This document shows positions 8,666 through 15,649 of a stretch of DNA of 37,064 bases, one piece after another (the first letter of the stretch is position 1; each line of letters starts with the position of its first letter). Position numbers and translations under genes: made by a program. Under the pieces are notes generated by a model that saw only the letters and a program-made list of their open reading frames with translations, did no database searches and was not told where the DNA came from. The stretch covers positions 1 through 37,064 of the forward strand of contig CALGAM010000212.1 in the NCBI GenBank assembly GCA_937951935.1, in the 5' to 3' direction. This DNA comes from an uncultured Micromonospora sp. GTDB lineage: Bacteria > Actinomycetota > Actinomycetes > Mycobacteriales > Micromonosporaceae.

Positions 8666-9349
8666 TCAGCGTGCGGTCGTCACGTGTTCGAGCAGGTGGC
8701 GGCCGTACCGGAACTGTCGGGCGGCCTCCGCCACCCGGCGGCCGAGGTGTTCCGCGGTGCGCAGGTCCGCCTCCGGGGGAGCCACGTCGGGCCCCTCGTC
8801 CACGTTCGACTGTGCCCCGGCGCCGAGCCAGAAGCCGAGCCGGTTGAGGTCCGTCTCCGAGCCCCGCGTGGAGTTGTTGGCCGGCGGCAGGTCGAGGTTG
8901 ACCCAGTGCATGCCGTGCTGGGCGGCGAAGATCGCCAACTGGACCAGCGTCGCCAGTTTGTCACCCGCACGGGCGCCCGAGTTGGTGAAACCGGCCGCCA
9001 GCTTGTTCCGCCACCGGTAGCCCCGGGCCAGCACCGCGTGCGAGGTCGCGTCCTGGAACGCCTTGAACGGCGCCGACACGTTGCCGAAGTAGGTCGGTGT
9101 GCCGAAGATGATCGCTTCGGCGGCGGCCAGGTCGTCCCAGCGGGACGGGGCCTCCGCGACCTCCACCAGCAGCGGCTGCGCGCCGGCGACCCGGGACACC
9201 CCGTCCCGTACCGCCTCGGCCTGGCGCCGGGTGTGGCCGTACCCGCTGTGGTAGACGACCGCGACCGTGAAGTCCGGCGCGACACCCTCCCACGTCGCCG
9301 TCGGGTCCTCGTCCCGCTCCGTCGTGCTGCCGACTGTCAGCGTGCTCAC
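8666..9349 (-). CDS. Flavodoxin-fold NAD(P)H-dependent oxidoreductase (WrbA/FMN-reductase type)
   Basis: A 227-residue flavodoxin-fold protein. FTVAVVYHSGYGHTRRQAEAV provides the FMN-phosphate loop, IIFGTPTYFGNVSAPFKAFQD the second flavin loop, and KLAAGFTNSGA the third. This pattern matches NAD(P)H:quinone oxidoreductase/WrbA-type enzymes, which reduce quinones by two electrons using FMN. A non-conserved extension of about 25 residues precedes the fold. The GTG start at 9349 has AGGGAG about 9 nt upstream. It lies 66 bp downstream of the ECF sigma factor gene on the same strand and is the most likely target or co-transcribed partner of that sigma factor (inference). Confidence 0.88.
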   Translation of the reverse strand: MSTLTVGSTTERDEDPTATWEGVAPDFTVAVVYHSGYGHTRRQAEAVRDGVSRVAGAQPLLVEVAEAPSRWDDLAAAEAIIFGTPTYFGNVSAPFKAFQDATSHAVLARGYRWRNKLAAGFTNSGARAGDKLATLVQLAIFAAQHGMHWVNLDLPPANNSTRGSETDLNRLGFWLGAGAQSNVDEGPDVAPPEADLRTAEHLGRRVAEAARQFRYGRHLLEHVTTAR

Positions 9350-9415
9350 CGTGGTGTCTCCCTGTGCCCTCGTCGCCGCCGCCGTCGGCGGCGACCTCCG
9401 TCACCACCTGTGACG

Positions 9416-10324
9416 TCAGCAGACCGGCAGAGGTGACCGTGACCGGTCGAGGACGGCGAGGTCGAGGTCGCGGAGCCGGGCCGGGTCGGCGACGACGTCG
9501 AACGCGGTGACCCGCTCGCCGTCGGTGGCGAACCGGAGAGCGATCCGCAGCCGGCCGCGCGGTGCGACGACGGCACCGACGACACCACCCACCAGCGCCA
9601 GGCGCGCGAGGCGGGCCCGCGCCACGTTGGCGACCGTCTCGGCCGCGACCGGACCGGCGCCGCGCAGCACGGCCGGGTCGCCGGGGCGCAGCGCCGCCCG
9701 GTCCGCCCGGCGTACGACGTCGGGGTCCAGCACGGCGAGCAGCGCGGCCAGGTCGCCGGCGCGGGCGGCGGCGAGGAACGCCTCCACCACCGCGCGCCGC
9801 CGGGCGAGGTCGGCGGCGGGGACGGCGGGGGAGCCGTGCACCCGGTGTCGGGCCCGGCTCGCCAGCTTCTTCGCCGCCACCGGGGTACGTCCGACGATCG
9901 GGGCGATCTCGTCGAACGGCACCGCGAACAGGTCGTGCAGCACGAACGCCACCCGTTCGGCCGGGCCGAGCCGGTCGAGGACCACCAGCAGGGCGAGCCC
10001 GACCGAGTCGGCCAACACCGCCTCCTCGGCGGGGTCCGCCGTGCCGTCGCCGGCGGGCGCCGGATCGAGCACCGCCGGATCGGTCGACTCCTCGCGGCGA
10101 CGCTGCCGGGCGCGGAGCATGTCGAGACAGACCCGGCTGACGACCGTGGTCAGCCAGCCGGGAAGGTTGGCGATGCCGGTCGTGTCCACCCGGCTGACCC
10201 GCAGCCACGTCTCCTGGACGGCGTCGTCCGCCTCGTCGATCGAGCCGAGCATGCGGTACGCCACCGCGCGCAGATGGTCGCGGGCCCGGTCGAACCGATC
10301 CGCCAACGCCGTCTGGTCGCCCAT
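9416..10324 (-). CDS. ECF sigma factor with C-terminal SnoaL-like domain (ECF41/SigJ type)
   Basis: A 302-residue sigma-70 family protein. Region 2 is LRAVAYRMLGSIDEADDAVQETWLRV (about 17-45) and region 4 is LGPAERVAFVLHDLFAVPFDEIAPIVGRT (about 135-170). A C-terminal extension of about 115 residues (AFLAAARAGDLAALLAVLDPDVV ... ITFDVV-like ADPARLRDLDL) has the SnoaL/NTF2-like fold pattern that replaces a separate anti-sigma factor in ECF41-type proteins. The ATG at 10324 has GAGAGGTG upstream. ECF41 genes usually sit beside the single redox-type enzyme they control (commonly a carboxymuconolactone decarboxylase or oxidoreductase); here the neighbour is the flavodoxin-like reductase at 8666-9349. 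The trigger is unknown. Confidence 0.9.
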   Translation of the reverse strand: MGDQTALADRFDRARDHLRAVAYRMLGSIDEADDAVQETWLRVSRVDTTGIANLPGWLTTVVSRVCLDMLRARQRRREESTDPAVLDPAPAGDGTADPAEEAVLADSVGLALLVVLDRLGPAERVAFVLHDLFAVPFDEIAPIVGRTPVAAKKLASRARHRVHGSPAVPAADLARRRAVVEAFLAAARAGDLAALLAVLDPDVVRRADRAALRPGDPAVLRGAGPVAAETVANVARARLARLALVGGVVGAVVAPRGRLRIALRFATDGERVTAFDVVADPARLRDLDLAVLDRSRSPLPVC

Positions 10325-10377
10325 CGGTCACCTCTCGTCGTCGTCCGTCGTCACACCGGGTGGAGGGGATTCGGGGT

Positions 10378-10403
10378 GACGCCGACGACGGATCGGCGCG
10401 ACA
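10378..10403 (-). promoter_or_regulatory. Candidate ECF41-type promoter upstream of the sigma gene
   Basis: On the minus strand TGTCGCG (complement of 10397-10403) is followed after 15 nt by CGTC (complement of 10378-10381). This resembles the TGTCACA...CGTC promoters reported for ECF41 sigma factors, with two mismatches in the -35 element. The spacing is at the short end of what I would expect. It would support autoregulation. Confidence 0.25.
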
Positions 10404-10470
10404 GGAGGGGTGCCCATGCTAGCGCGACGCTGACCGGGCCCGCCCACGCCGGCCCGGCGCGCGGCCGCCG

Positions 10471-12150
10471 CTACGGGCCGAAGGCGGCCAGGAACCGGTC
10501 GCGGAACTCGCTCATCCGCCACACCGGCGACGTCGGGCCCGGACGCAGCCCGTCCGACCAGCGCCACCCGGCGATCCGCGCCAGCACCGCCGGGTCGCGG
10601 GCGACGATCGTGATCGGCACGTCCCGGCTGGCGTTCTCGCCGGTCACCACCGGAGACGGCTGGTGGTCGCCGAGGAAGACCAGCACCAGGTCGTCGTCGC
10701 CGTACGTCTCCACGTAGGAGATCAGCGTGCCCAGCGAGTACTCGATGGAGAGCCGGTACTGGGTGCGGACCCGCGCCGGGTCGCGGTACACCTCCTCCCT
10801 GGACGGACCGGCCTTCGCCATCGGCCGGAAGACCGACCCGTCGCCGACCTCGTCCCAGCCGACCAGCCGCGGCAGCGGGGTCCAGGGCGAGTGGCTGGAG
10901 ACGAGCGGGATCTCCGCCATCACCGGCGTCCGGTTCGGGGCGGACCGCTCCAGCCGTTGGAACGCCGCCAGCGTGTACTGGTCCGGCATCGGCGCGAAGC
11001 TGAATCTCGGGCCCCGGTAGCCGAGATCGGCGGCCCCGTACATCCGGTCGGTGTCGAAGAACCCGGCCTCCGGCCACGGCTGGGTCAGGGCGGGCATGAC
11101 CGTGACGCTGCGCCAGCCGGCACGCCGGAACGCGCCGTTGAGGGTCAGCCGGTCTCCCGCGAGCAGGGTCCGGTAGCGCTGCTGGTTGTCGACCCACACC
11201 CCGGAGAGCAGGGTGGCGTGGGCCAGCCAGCTTCCGCCGCCGGCGGTCGGCGAGGTGAGGAAGGCGCTGCGGGAGCCGTACCCGGCGGCGGCCAGGCGCC
11301 GGGTGCCGGCGTCGAGGACGGCCCCGACCTGTGGGGCGAACTCCGGGTCCTCGACCGCGTCCCGGCCGTAGCTCTCGACGAAGGCGATGATCACGTCCTT
11401 GCCGCGCAGCGCGGTCAGCAGGCGGTCGCCCGGCACGTCCCGGTAGGCGTCGACGGCGGTCTCGGCGGCGAACCTCTCGCGGTCCCGCAGCGCGGCGTGG
11501 ACCTGGAGCACCCGGTGGTAGGCGAGCCCGCCCGCGCTCTTGGCCGCCACCGGGACCCCGGGCACGATCTGCACGCCGAGCAGCGCCAGCCCGACCCAGG
11601 CGGCGCCGAGCACGGCGGCGCCGCCGGCCGCCCTCCCGCGGTGTCGGGCGGCGACGCGGGCCAACCGCCGCACGGCCAGCGCCATCAGCACCGGTACGCC
11701 GACCGCGAGCAGGACCGCCACGACCGTGGCACCGACCGCGCCGGCCCGGCCGACCGCGTCGGCGAGGAACGCGACCGCGTCGTCGAGCAGCACCCAGTCG
11801 GCCGCCGGGTCGAACTGCCGGTCGAGGGCGACGTAGAAGCCCATGTCCAGCAGTTTCAGCAGGGTCAGCAGGCCGATCCCCACCCCGATCAGCACCGCCG
11901 TGGCGCGGCGGACCCGGCCCGGCACGAGCAGCAGCACGGCAAGGCCGAGCACCGCCTCGAGCGGGACGCGCAGGAACTGGCCCGGGGTGAACCGGGCGAG
12001 CTGGTTCGGCGCGACGAGGGCGGCGAAGACCAGCAGCCCGGCCAGGGCGGTGAGGAGGCCCGCCGCGAGTCGCCGTACGGCCCGGCGCCGCCCCGGACCG
12101 GCGTCCGCCGCCGGGGCCGGCGTGTCCCCGGCGGCCAGGCCGGCGCTCAT
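10471..12150 (-). CDS. Membrane-anchored sulfatase / phosphoglycerol-transferase-like enzyme
   Basis: A 559-residue protein starting at ATG 12150, overlapping the stop of the upstream phosphatidyltransferase gene as ATGA. The first ~240 residues hold about five membrane segments (VRRLAAGLLTALAGLLVFAALVA, EAVLGLAVLLLVPG and others). The rest is an extracytoplasmic alkaline-phosphatase-superfamily domain: DVIIAFVESYGRDAV corresponds to the metal site/nucleophile strand of LTA-synthase-like sulfatases, TSPTAGGGSWLAHATLLSG to the nucleophile loop, and VLVFLGDHQPSP to the second metal site. LTA-synthase relatives move phosphoglycerol or phosphoethanolamine from phospholipids to glycolipids or polymers. 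With the adjacent phosphatidyltransferase this suggests extracytoplasmic processing of a lipid head group. The substrate is unknown, and a plain sulfatase or phosphodiesterase is possible. Confidence 0.85.
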   Translation of the reverse strand: MSAGLAAGDTPAPAADAGPGRRRAVRRLAAGLLTALAGLLVFAALVAPNQLARFTPGQFLRVPLEAVLGLAVLLLVPGRVRRATAVLIGVGIGLLTLLKLLDMGFYVALDRQFDPAADWVLLDDAVAFLADAVGRAGAVGATVVAVLLAVGVPVLMALAVRRLARVAARHRGRAAGGAAVLGAAWVGLALLGVQIVPGVPVAAKSAGGLAYHRVLQVHAALRDRERFAAETAVDAYRDVPGDRLLTALRGKDVIIAFVESYGRDAVEDPEFAPQVGAVLDAGTRRLAAAGYGSRSAFLTSPTAGGGSWLAHATLLSGVWVDNQQRYRTLLAGDRLTLNGAFRRAGWRSVTVMPALTQPWPEAGFFDTDRMYGAADLGYRGPRFSFAPMPDQYTLAAFQRLERSAPNRTPVMAEIPLVSSHSPWTPLPRLVGWDEVGDGSVFRPMAKAGPSREEVYRDPARVRTQYRLSIEYSLGTLISYVETYGDDDLVLVFLGDHQPSPVVTGENASRDVPITIVARDPAVLARIAGWRWSDGLRPGPTSPVWRMSEFRDRFLAAFGP

Positions 12151-12923
12151 CGGGCGAACCCCGCGGCCGGCGCGGGCCGCCGCCCGACGTGCGGGCGCCC
12201 CGTCCCGGGCTGGGCGGCCCCGGCCGGCCGGTCGCCGTGGCGGTGCCGCCACCGCCAGCGGACGTCCCGGCCGAACGACTCGACGAGCAGGGCCAACGCC
12301 GCCAGCAGCACGGCGACCGTCACCGGCCGGGGCAGCACGCCGGCCGTCGCGACCACCAGCACCACGCCCTGGGTCGCCGCCACCACCTTCCGCCAGTAGC
12401 GGGGCGGCAACGGCCCGGACAGCCAGGGGAGCAGCCACATCGCCGCGACGAAGGCGTACCGCATGCCGCCGATCGCGAGGACCCAGGGCCCGACGGTCGG
12501 GGCGGCGTGGACGCTGAGCACCAGCAGCAGGACCGCGTCGACCTCCATGTCGAAACGGGCTCCGAGCGGGCTCGCGGTGCCGGTACGCCGGGCCACCTGG
12601 CCGTCGACCCCGTCCAACACCAGCGCCGCCACGGCCAACCCGACCAGCGGGGCCACCGACGTCGGCCGGGTGACCGACTCGGCGGTCAGGGCCGCCACCG
12701 CGCCGACGAGGGTCGCCCGGGCCAGGGTGACCCAGTCGGCCGGCCCGGGGCCGGGCGATCCCGCACGGGCGAGACCCCGGGCGAGGAGGGCGCAGACGGT
12801 CACCCCGTGGGCGAGGCCCACCAGCCAGCCCGCGACCCCGAGGCCGACCGTCGCGGCGAGACCGGCCAGCAGGAGGACCTGGACGACCAGTCCGGCGAGC
12901 GGACCGGATTGAACCTTCGACAT
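12147..12923 (-). CDS. CDP-alcohol phosphatidyltransferase family protein
   Basis: A 258-residue multi-spanning membrane enzyme. The complete family motif D-x2-DG-x2-AR-x8-G-x3-D-x3-D is present as D104..D107 G108, A111 R112, G121, D125 and D129, the residues that bind the metal ion and CDP-diacylglycerol. About six membrane segments flank it (LVVQVLLLAGLAATVGLGVAG, VAPLVGLAVAALVLDGVDG and others). These enzymes displace CMP with an alcohol such as glycerol-phosphate, inositol-phosphate or serine. The acceptor cannot be read from the sequence. The ATG at 12923 has GGAGG at ideal spacing. It is coupled to the sulfatase-like gene downstream and diverges from the pterin-like operon across about 160 bp. 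Confidence 0.92.
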   Translation of the reverse strand: MSKVQSGPLAGLVVQVLLLAGLAATVGLGVAGWLVGLAHGVTVCALLARGLARAGSPGPGPADWVTLARATLVGAVAALTAESVTRPTSVAPLVGLAVAALVLDGVDGQVARRTGTASPLGARFDMEVDAVLLLVLSVHAAPTVGPWVLAIGGMRYAFVAAMWLLPWLSGPLPPRYWRKVVAATQGVVLVVATAGVLPRPVTVAVLLAALALLVESFGRDVRWRWRHRHGDRPAGAAQPGTGRPHVGRRPAPAAGFAR

Positions 12924-12975
12924 CGTTCCTCCGTGACTATCGTTGCGTCCCTGCGCGCACGGGTACGGAAAATCC

Positions 12976-13011
12976 GATCGATCAGTTCGATCAGGTATTT
13001 GGGACTTGACA
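12976..13011. promoter_or_regulatory. Divergent control region: inverted repeat and -35-like box
   Basis: Between the minus-strand gene starting at 12923 and the plus-strand gene starting at 13084 lies an unusually AT-rich patch. It contains the inverted repeat GATCGA-N5-TCGATC (12976-12981 / 12987-12992) and, on the plus strand, a perfect TTGACA at 13006-13011. No good -10 box sits 16-18 bp downstream of the TTGACA, so promoter assignment is weak. The palindrome is a plausible operator shared by both directions. Confidence 0.35.
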
Positions 13012-13083
13012 GACTTTGGAGGTAAAGGACGGACCAGTTCGGTCTTGTCCTGGGTCCGTCTGGGATGTCCGAGAGGGGAGTGG

Positions 13084-14064
13084 ATGACGTACGACGCCCA
13101 CGCCTTCTGGCTGCTTGCGCCCGGGGAGGGCGAGATCCGTCCGCTGACCCTGCCCGACCCCGGGCCCGCCGAGGTCCTGGTCCGCACCCGCTACTCCGGG
13201 ATCAGCCGGGGCACCGAGACCCTGGTCTTCACCGGTCGCGTCCCGGTCGGCCAGTACGCCGCCATGCGCGCCCCGTTCCAGGAGGGTGACTTCCCCGCCC
13301 CGGTCAAGTACGGCTACCTCAACGTCGGCGTCGTCGAGGCGGGCCCGGCCGAGCTGGTCGGCCGTACCGTCTTCTGCCTCTACCCGCACCAGACCGCGTA
13401 CGTCGTCCCGGCCTCCGCCGTCGTCCCGGTGCCGGACGGGGTGCCGTCCGCCCGGGCGGTGCTGGCCGGCACCGTGGAGACCGCGGTGAACGCGCTCTGG
13501 GACGTCCCGCCGCTGGTCGGCGACCGGATCACCGTGGTCGGTGCCGGCATGGTCGGCTGCGCGGTCGCGGCCCTGCTCGCCCGGTTCCCCGGGGTCCGGG
13601 TGCAGCTCGTCGACACCGACCCCGGCCGGGCCGCCGTCGCCGCCGCGTTCGGCGTCGACTTCGCGCTCCCGGCCGACGCCGAGCCGGGACGGGACCTCGT
13701 GGTGCACGCCAGCGCCACCGCCGCCGGCCTGCAGCGGGCGCTGGACCTGCTCGCCCCGGAGGGAACCGTCCTCGAACTGAGCTGGTACGGCGACCGCGAG
13801 GTCTCGCTCGCCCTCGGCGGGGCGTTCCACTCCGGACGGTTGAGCATCCGCAGCAGCCAGGTCGGCATGGTCGCGCCGGCCCGCCGGGCCCGCCGCAGCT
13901 TCGCCGACCGGCTCGGGCTCGCCCTGGACCTGCTGCGCGACCCCGCCTTCGACGTCCTGCTCACCGGCCGCTCCCGGTTCCGGGAGCTGCCGCAGGTGCT
14001 GCCCCGACTCAGCACGGGCGACCTGCCCGCGCTGTGCCACGTCATCGAGTACGCCGGAGAGTGA
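13084..14064 (+). CDS. Zinc-less MDR-superfamily dehydrogenase (BchC-like), first gene of pterin-like operon
   Basis: A 326-residue medium-chain dehydrogenase/reductase. The N-terminal GroES-like part reads RYSGISRGTETLVFTGRVP, in which the usual catalytic-zinc cysteine is serine. It matches the zinc-independent subgroup that includes bacteriochlorophyllide dehydrogenase BchC (SGISxGTE). The Rossmann signature VVGAGMVGCAVAALL is at 151-165 and VQLVDTDPGR ends the second strand with an acid, suggesting NAD(H) preference. The ATG at 13084 has GAGAGGGGAG upstream; the frame extends further upstream but without conserved sequence. The next gene follows after 3 bp. It probably oxidises or reduces a hydroxyl or carbonyl of the pathway product; the substrate is unknown. 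Confidence 0.85.
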   Translation: MTYDAHAFWLLAPGEGEIRPLTLPDPGPAEVLVRTRYSGISRGTETLVFTGRVPVGQYAAMRAPFQEGDFPAPVKYGYLNVGVVEAGPAELVGRTVFCLYPHQTAYVVPASAVVPVPDGVPSARAVLAGTVETAVNALWDVPPLVGDRITVVGAGMVGCAVAALLARFPGVRVQLVDTDPGRAAVAAAFGVDFALPADAEPGRDLVVHASATAAGLQRALDLLAPEGTVLELSWYGDREVSLALGGAFHSGRLSIRSSQVGMVAPARRARRSFADRLGLALDLLRDPAFDVLLTGRSRFRELPQVLPRLSTGDLPALCHVIEYAGE

Positions 14065-14067
14065 TTC

Positions 14068-14466
14068 GTGTTCAGCGTGACCGTCCGGGACCACATCATG
14101 GTCGCCCACAGCTTCCGGGGCGAGGTGTTCGGGCCCGCCCAGCGGCTGCACGGGGCGACCTTCGTCGTCGACGCGACGTTCCGTCGCCCCGACCTGGACG
14201 CCGACGGGATCGTGGTCGACATCGGACTGGCCGCCGCCGAACTGAAGGACGTGCTCACCGAGCTGAACTACCGCAACCTCGACGACGAGCCGGCGTTCGC
14301 CGGGGTCAACACCACCACCGAGGTGCTGGCCCGGACGATCGCCGACCGCCTCGCCGAGCGGGTGCACGCCGGGCGGCTCGGCGCCGGGGCACGCGGCCTG
14401 ACGGGGATCACCGTCACCCTGCACGAGTCGCACGTCGCCTGGGCGAGCTACGAGCGGACCCTGTGA
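14068..14466 (+). CDS. 6-pyruvoyltetrahydropterin synthase / QueD homologue, catalytically degenerate (SCO6650-like)
   Basis: A 132-residue T-fold protein with a GTG start at 14068 and GGAGAG upstream. PTPS/QueD enzymes use three zinc-binding histidines and a Cys-Asp-His triad. Here H14 and H28 remain, but the third zinc ligand in HGH is alanine (A30). The catalytic cysteine (C-x3-HGH) is alanine (A24), and the Asp-His pair of LDHxNL is Asn67-Tyr68. The pterin-anchoring glutamates appear kept (E85 in NTTTE, E120 in LHES). It should therefore bind a pterin-like or purine-like ring without doing the classic reaction. The crystal structure of S. coelicolor SCO6650 was reported to lack zinc and triad in the same way. 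Spacing makes it co-transcribed with both neighbours. Confidence 0.88.
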   Translation: MFSVTVRDHIMVAHSFRGEVFGPAQRLHGATFVVDATFRRPDLDADGIVVDIGLAAAELKDVLTELNYRNLDDEPAFAGVNTTTEVLARTIADRLAERVHAGRLGAGARGLTGITVTLHESHVAWASYERTL

Positions 14467-14479
14467 CCCGGGCGGTGCG

Positions 14480-15649
14480 GTGAGGACGCGGAGTGAGCGG
14501 GGTGTGCGCACCACCCCCGCGGTCGCCGGCGGGGCCGGCGCGGCGAGGGTGGGCGGTCGCGTCGCGCGGACCGTCCACGTCATCCTTCCCAACGACATCG
14601 ACGACCCGAACAGCCCCAGCGGGGGCAACCACTACGACCGCCGACTCTGCCAGTGCCTGACCGCCGCCGGATGGGCGGTCCACGAACACGCCGTCTCCGG
14701 CGGCTGGCCCCGCCCCACCGTCGCCGAGCGGGCCAACCTGGCCAACGCGCTCGCCGCGCTCCCCGACGACGCGGTGGTGCTCCTCGACGGGCTGGTCGCC
14801 TCCGCCGTACCGGAGGTGCTGGCCGGGCAGGCCCGGCGGCTGCGCCTGGCCGTCCTGCTGCACATGCCGCTGGACGCCGAGGACCCGGCGCTGCGCCGGG
14901 GCGAGCGGGCGGCCCTGGCCAGCGTCGCGGCGGTCGTCGCCACCAGCGGCTGGACCCGGCGGTACCTGCTCGACCGGTACGCGCTGCCGCCCGACCGGGT
15001 TCACGTCGCGGCGCCCGGGGTGGACCGGGCGCCGCTGGCGCCCGGCACCGGGGCCGGCACCGAGCTGCTCTGCGTCGCCGCCGTCACCCGGCAGAAGGGG
15101 CACGACGTGCTGGCGGCGGCCCTGGCCCAGGTGGCCGACCTGCCGTGGCGCTGCCGGTGCGTCGGGTCGCTGCGCCGGGACCCGGAGTTCGTCGACTCGC
15201 TGCGCCGGCGGCTCGCCGCCGACGGTCTCGCCGACCGGGTACGCCTGCTCGGCACCCGCACCGGGGCGGAGCTCGCCGCCGCGTACGCCGGGGCCGACCT
15301 GCTGGTGCTGGCCTCGCGCGGCGAGACGTACGGCATGGTGGTCACCGAGGCCCTGGCACGCGGGATCCCGGTGCTGACCACGGCGGCGGGCGGGCTGCCC
15401 GAGGCCCTCGGGTCCGCTCCGGACGGCAGCCGCCCCGGCCTGTTGGTCCCGCCGGACGACCCGGGGGCGCTGGCCGCCGCGTTGCGCCGCTGGCTCGGCG
15501 ACGCCGGCCTGCGCGCCCGGCTGCGCCGCGCGGCCCGGGGCCGACGGACCACCCTCACCGACTGGACGGTCACCGCCGCGCGGGTCGCGGACGTGCTGAC
15601 CGGGCTACGGACGGCCCGCGCCGTCCGCTCCCAGGGAGGATCGCGATGA
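14480..15649 (+). CDS. GT4-family glycosyltransferase
   Basis: A protein of up to 389 residues of GT-B fold. The N-terminal domain has DDPNSPSGGNHYDRRL, a typical glycine-rich acceptor loop. The C-terminal donor domain has LLCVAAVTRQKGHDVLAAAL and the E-x7-E motif in SRGETYGMVVTEALARGIPVL, the signature of retaining GT4 enzymes using nucleotide sugars. The GTG at 14480 follows the previous stop by 13 bp with a weak ribosome site. GTGs at 14504 or 14549 are equally possible, because the first ~25 residues are low complexity and homology begins around RTVHVILPND. The stop overlaps the next ATG as ATGA. It probably attaches a sugar to the pathway product. Confidence 0.88.
   Translation: MRTRSERGVRTTPAVAGGAGAARVGGRVARTVHVILPNDIDDPNSPSGGNHYDRRLCQCLTAAGWAVHEHAVSGGWPRPTVAERANLANALAALPDDAVVLLDGLVASAVPEVLAGQARRLRLAVLLHMPLDAEDPALRRGERAALASVAAVVATSGWTRRYLLDRYALPPDRVHVAAPGVDRAPLAPGTGAGTELLCVAAVTRQKGHDVLAAALAQVADLPWRCRCVGSLRRDPEFVDSLRRRLAADGLADRVRLLGTRTGAELAAAYAGADLLVLASRGETYGMVVTEALARGIPVLTTAAGGLPEALGSAPDGSRPGLLVPPDDPGALAAALRRWLGDAGLRARLRRAARGRRTTLTDWTVTAARVADVLTGLRTARAVRSQGGSR

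Noticed and set aside
14653..15645. Upstream extension of the methyltransferase frame through the glycosyltransferase gene
   Set aside because: The frame is open but the peptide is Arg/Gly/Pro-rich. The ATG at 15646 with AGGGAGGA and the ATGA overlap is the natural start.
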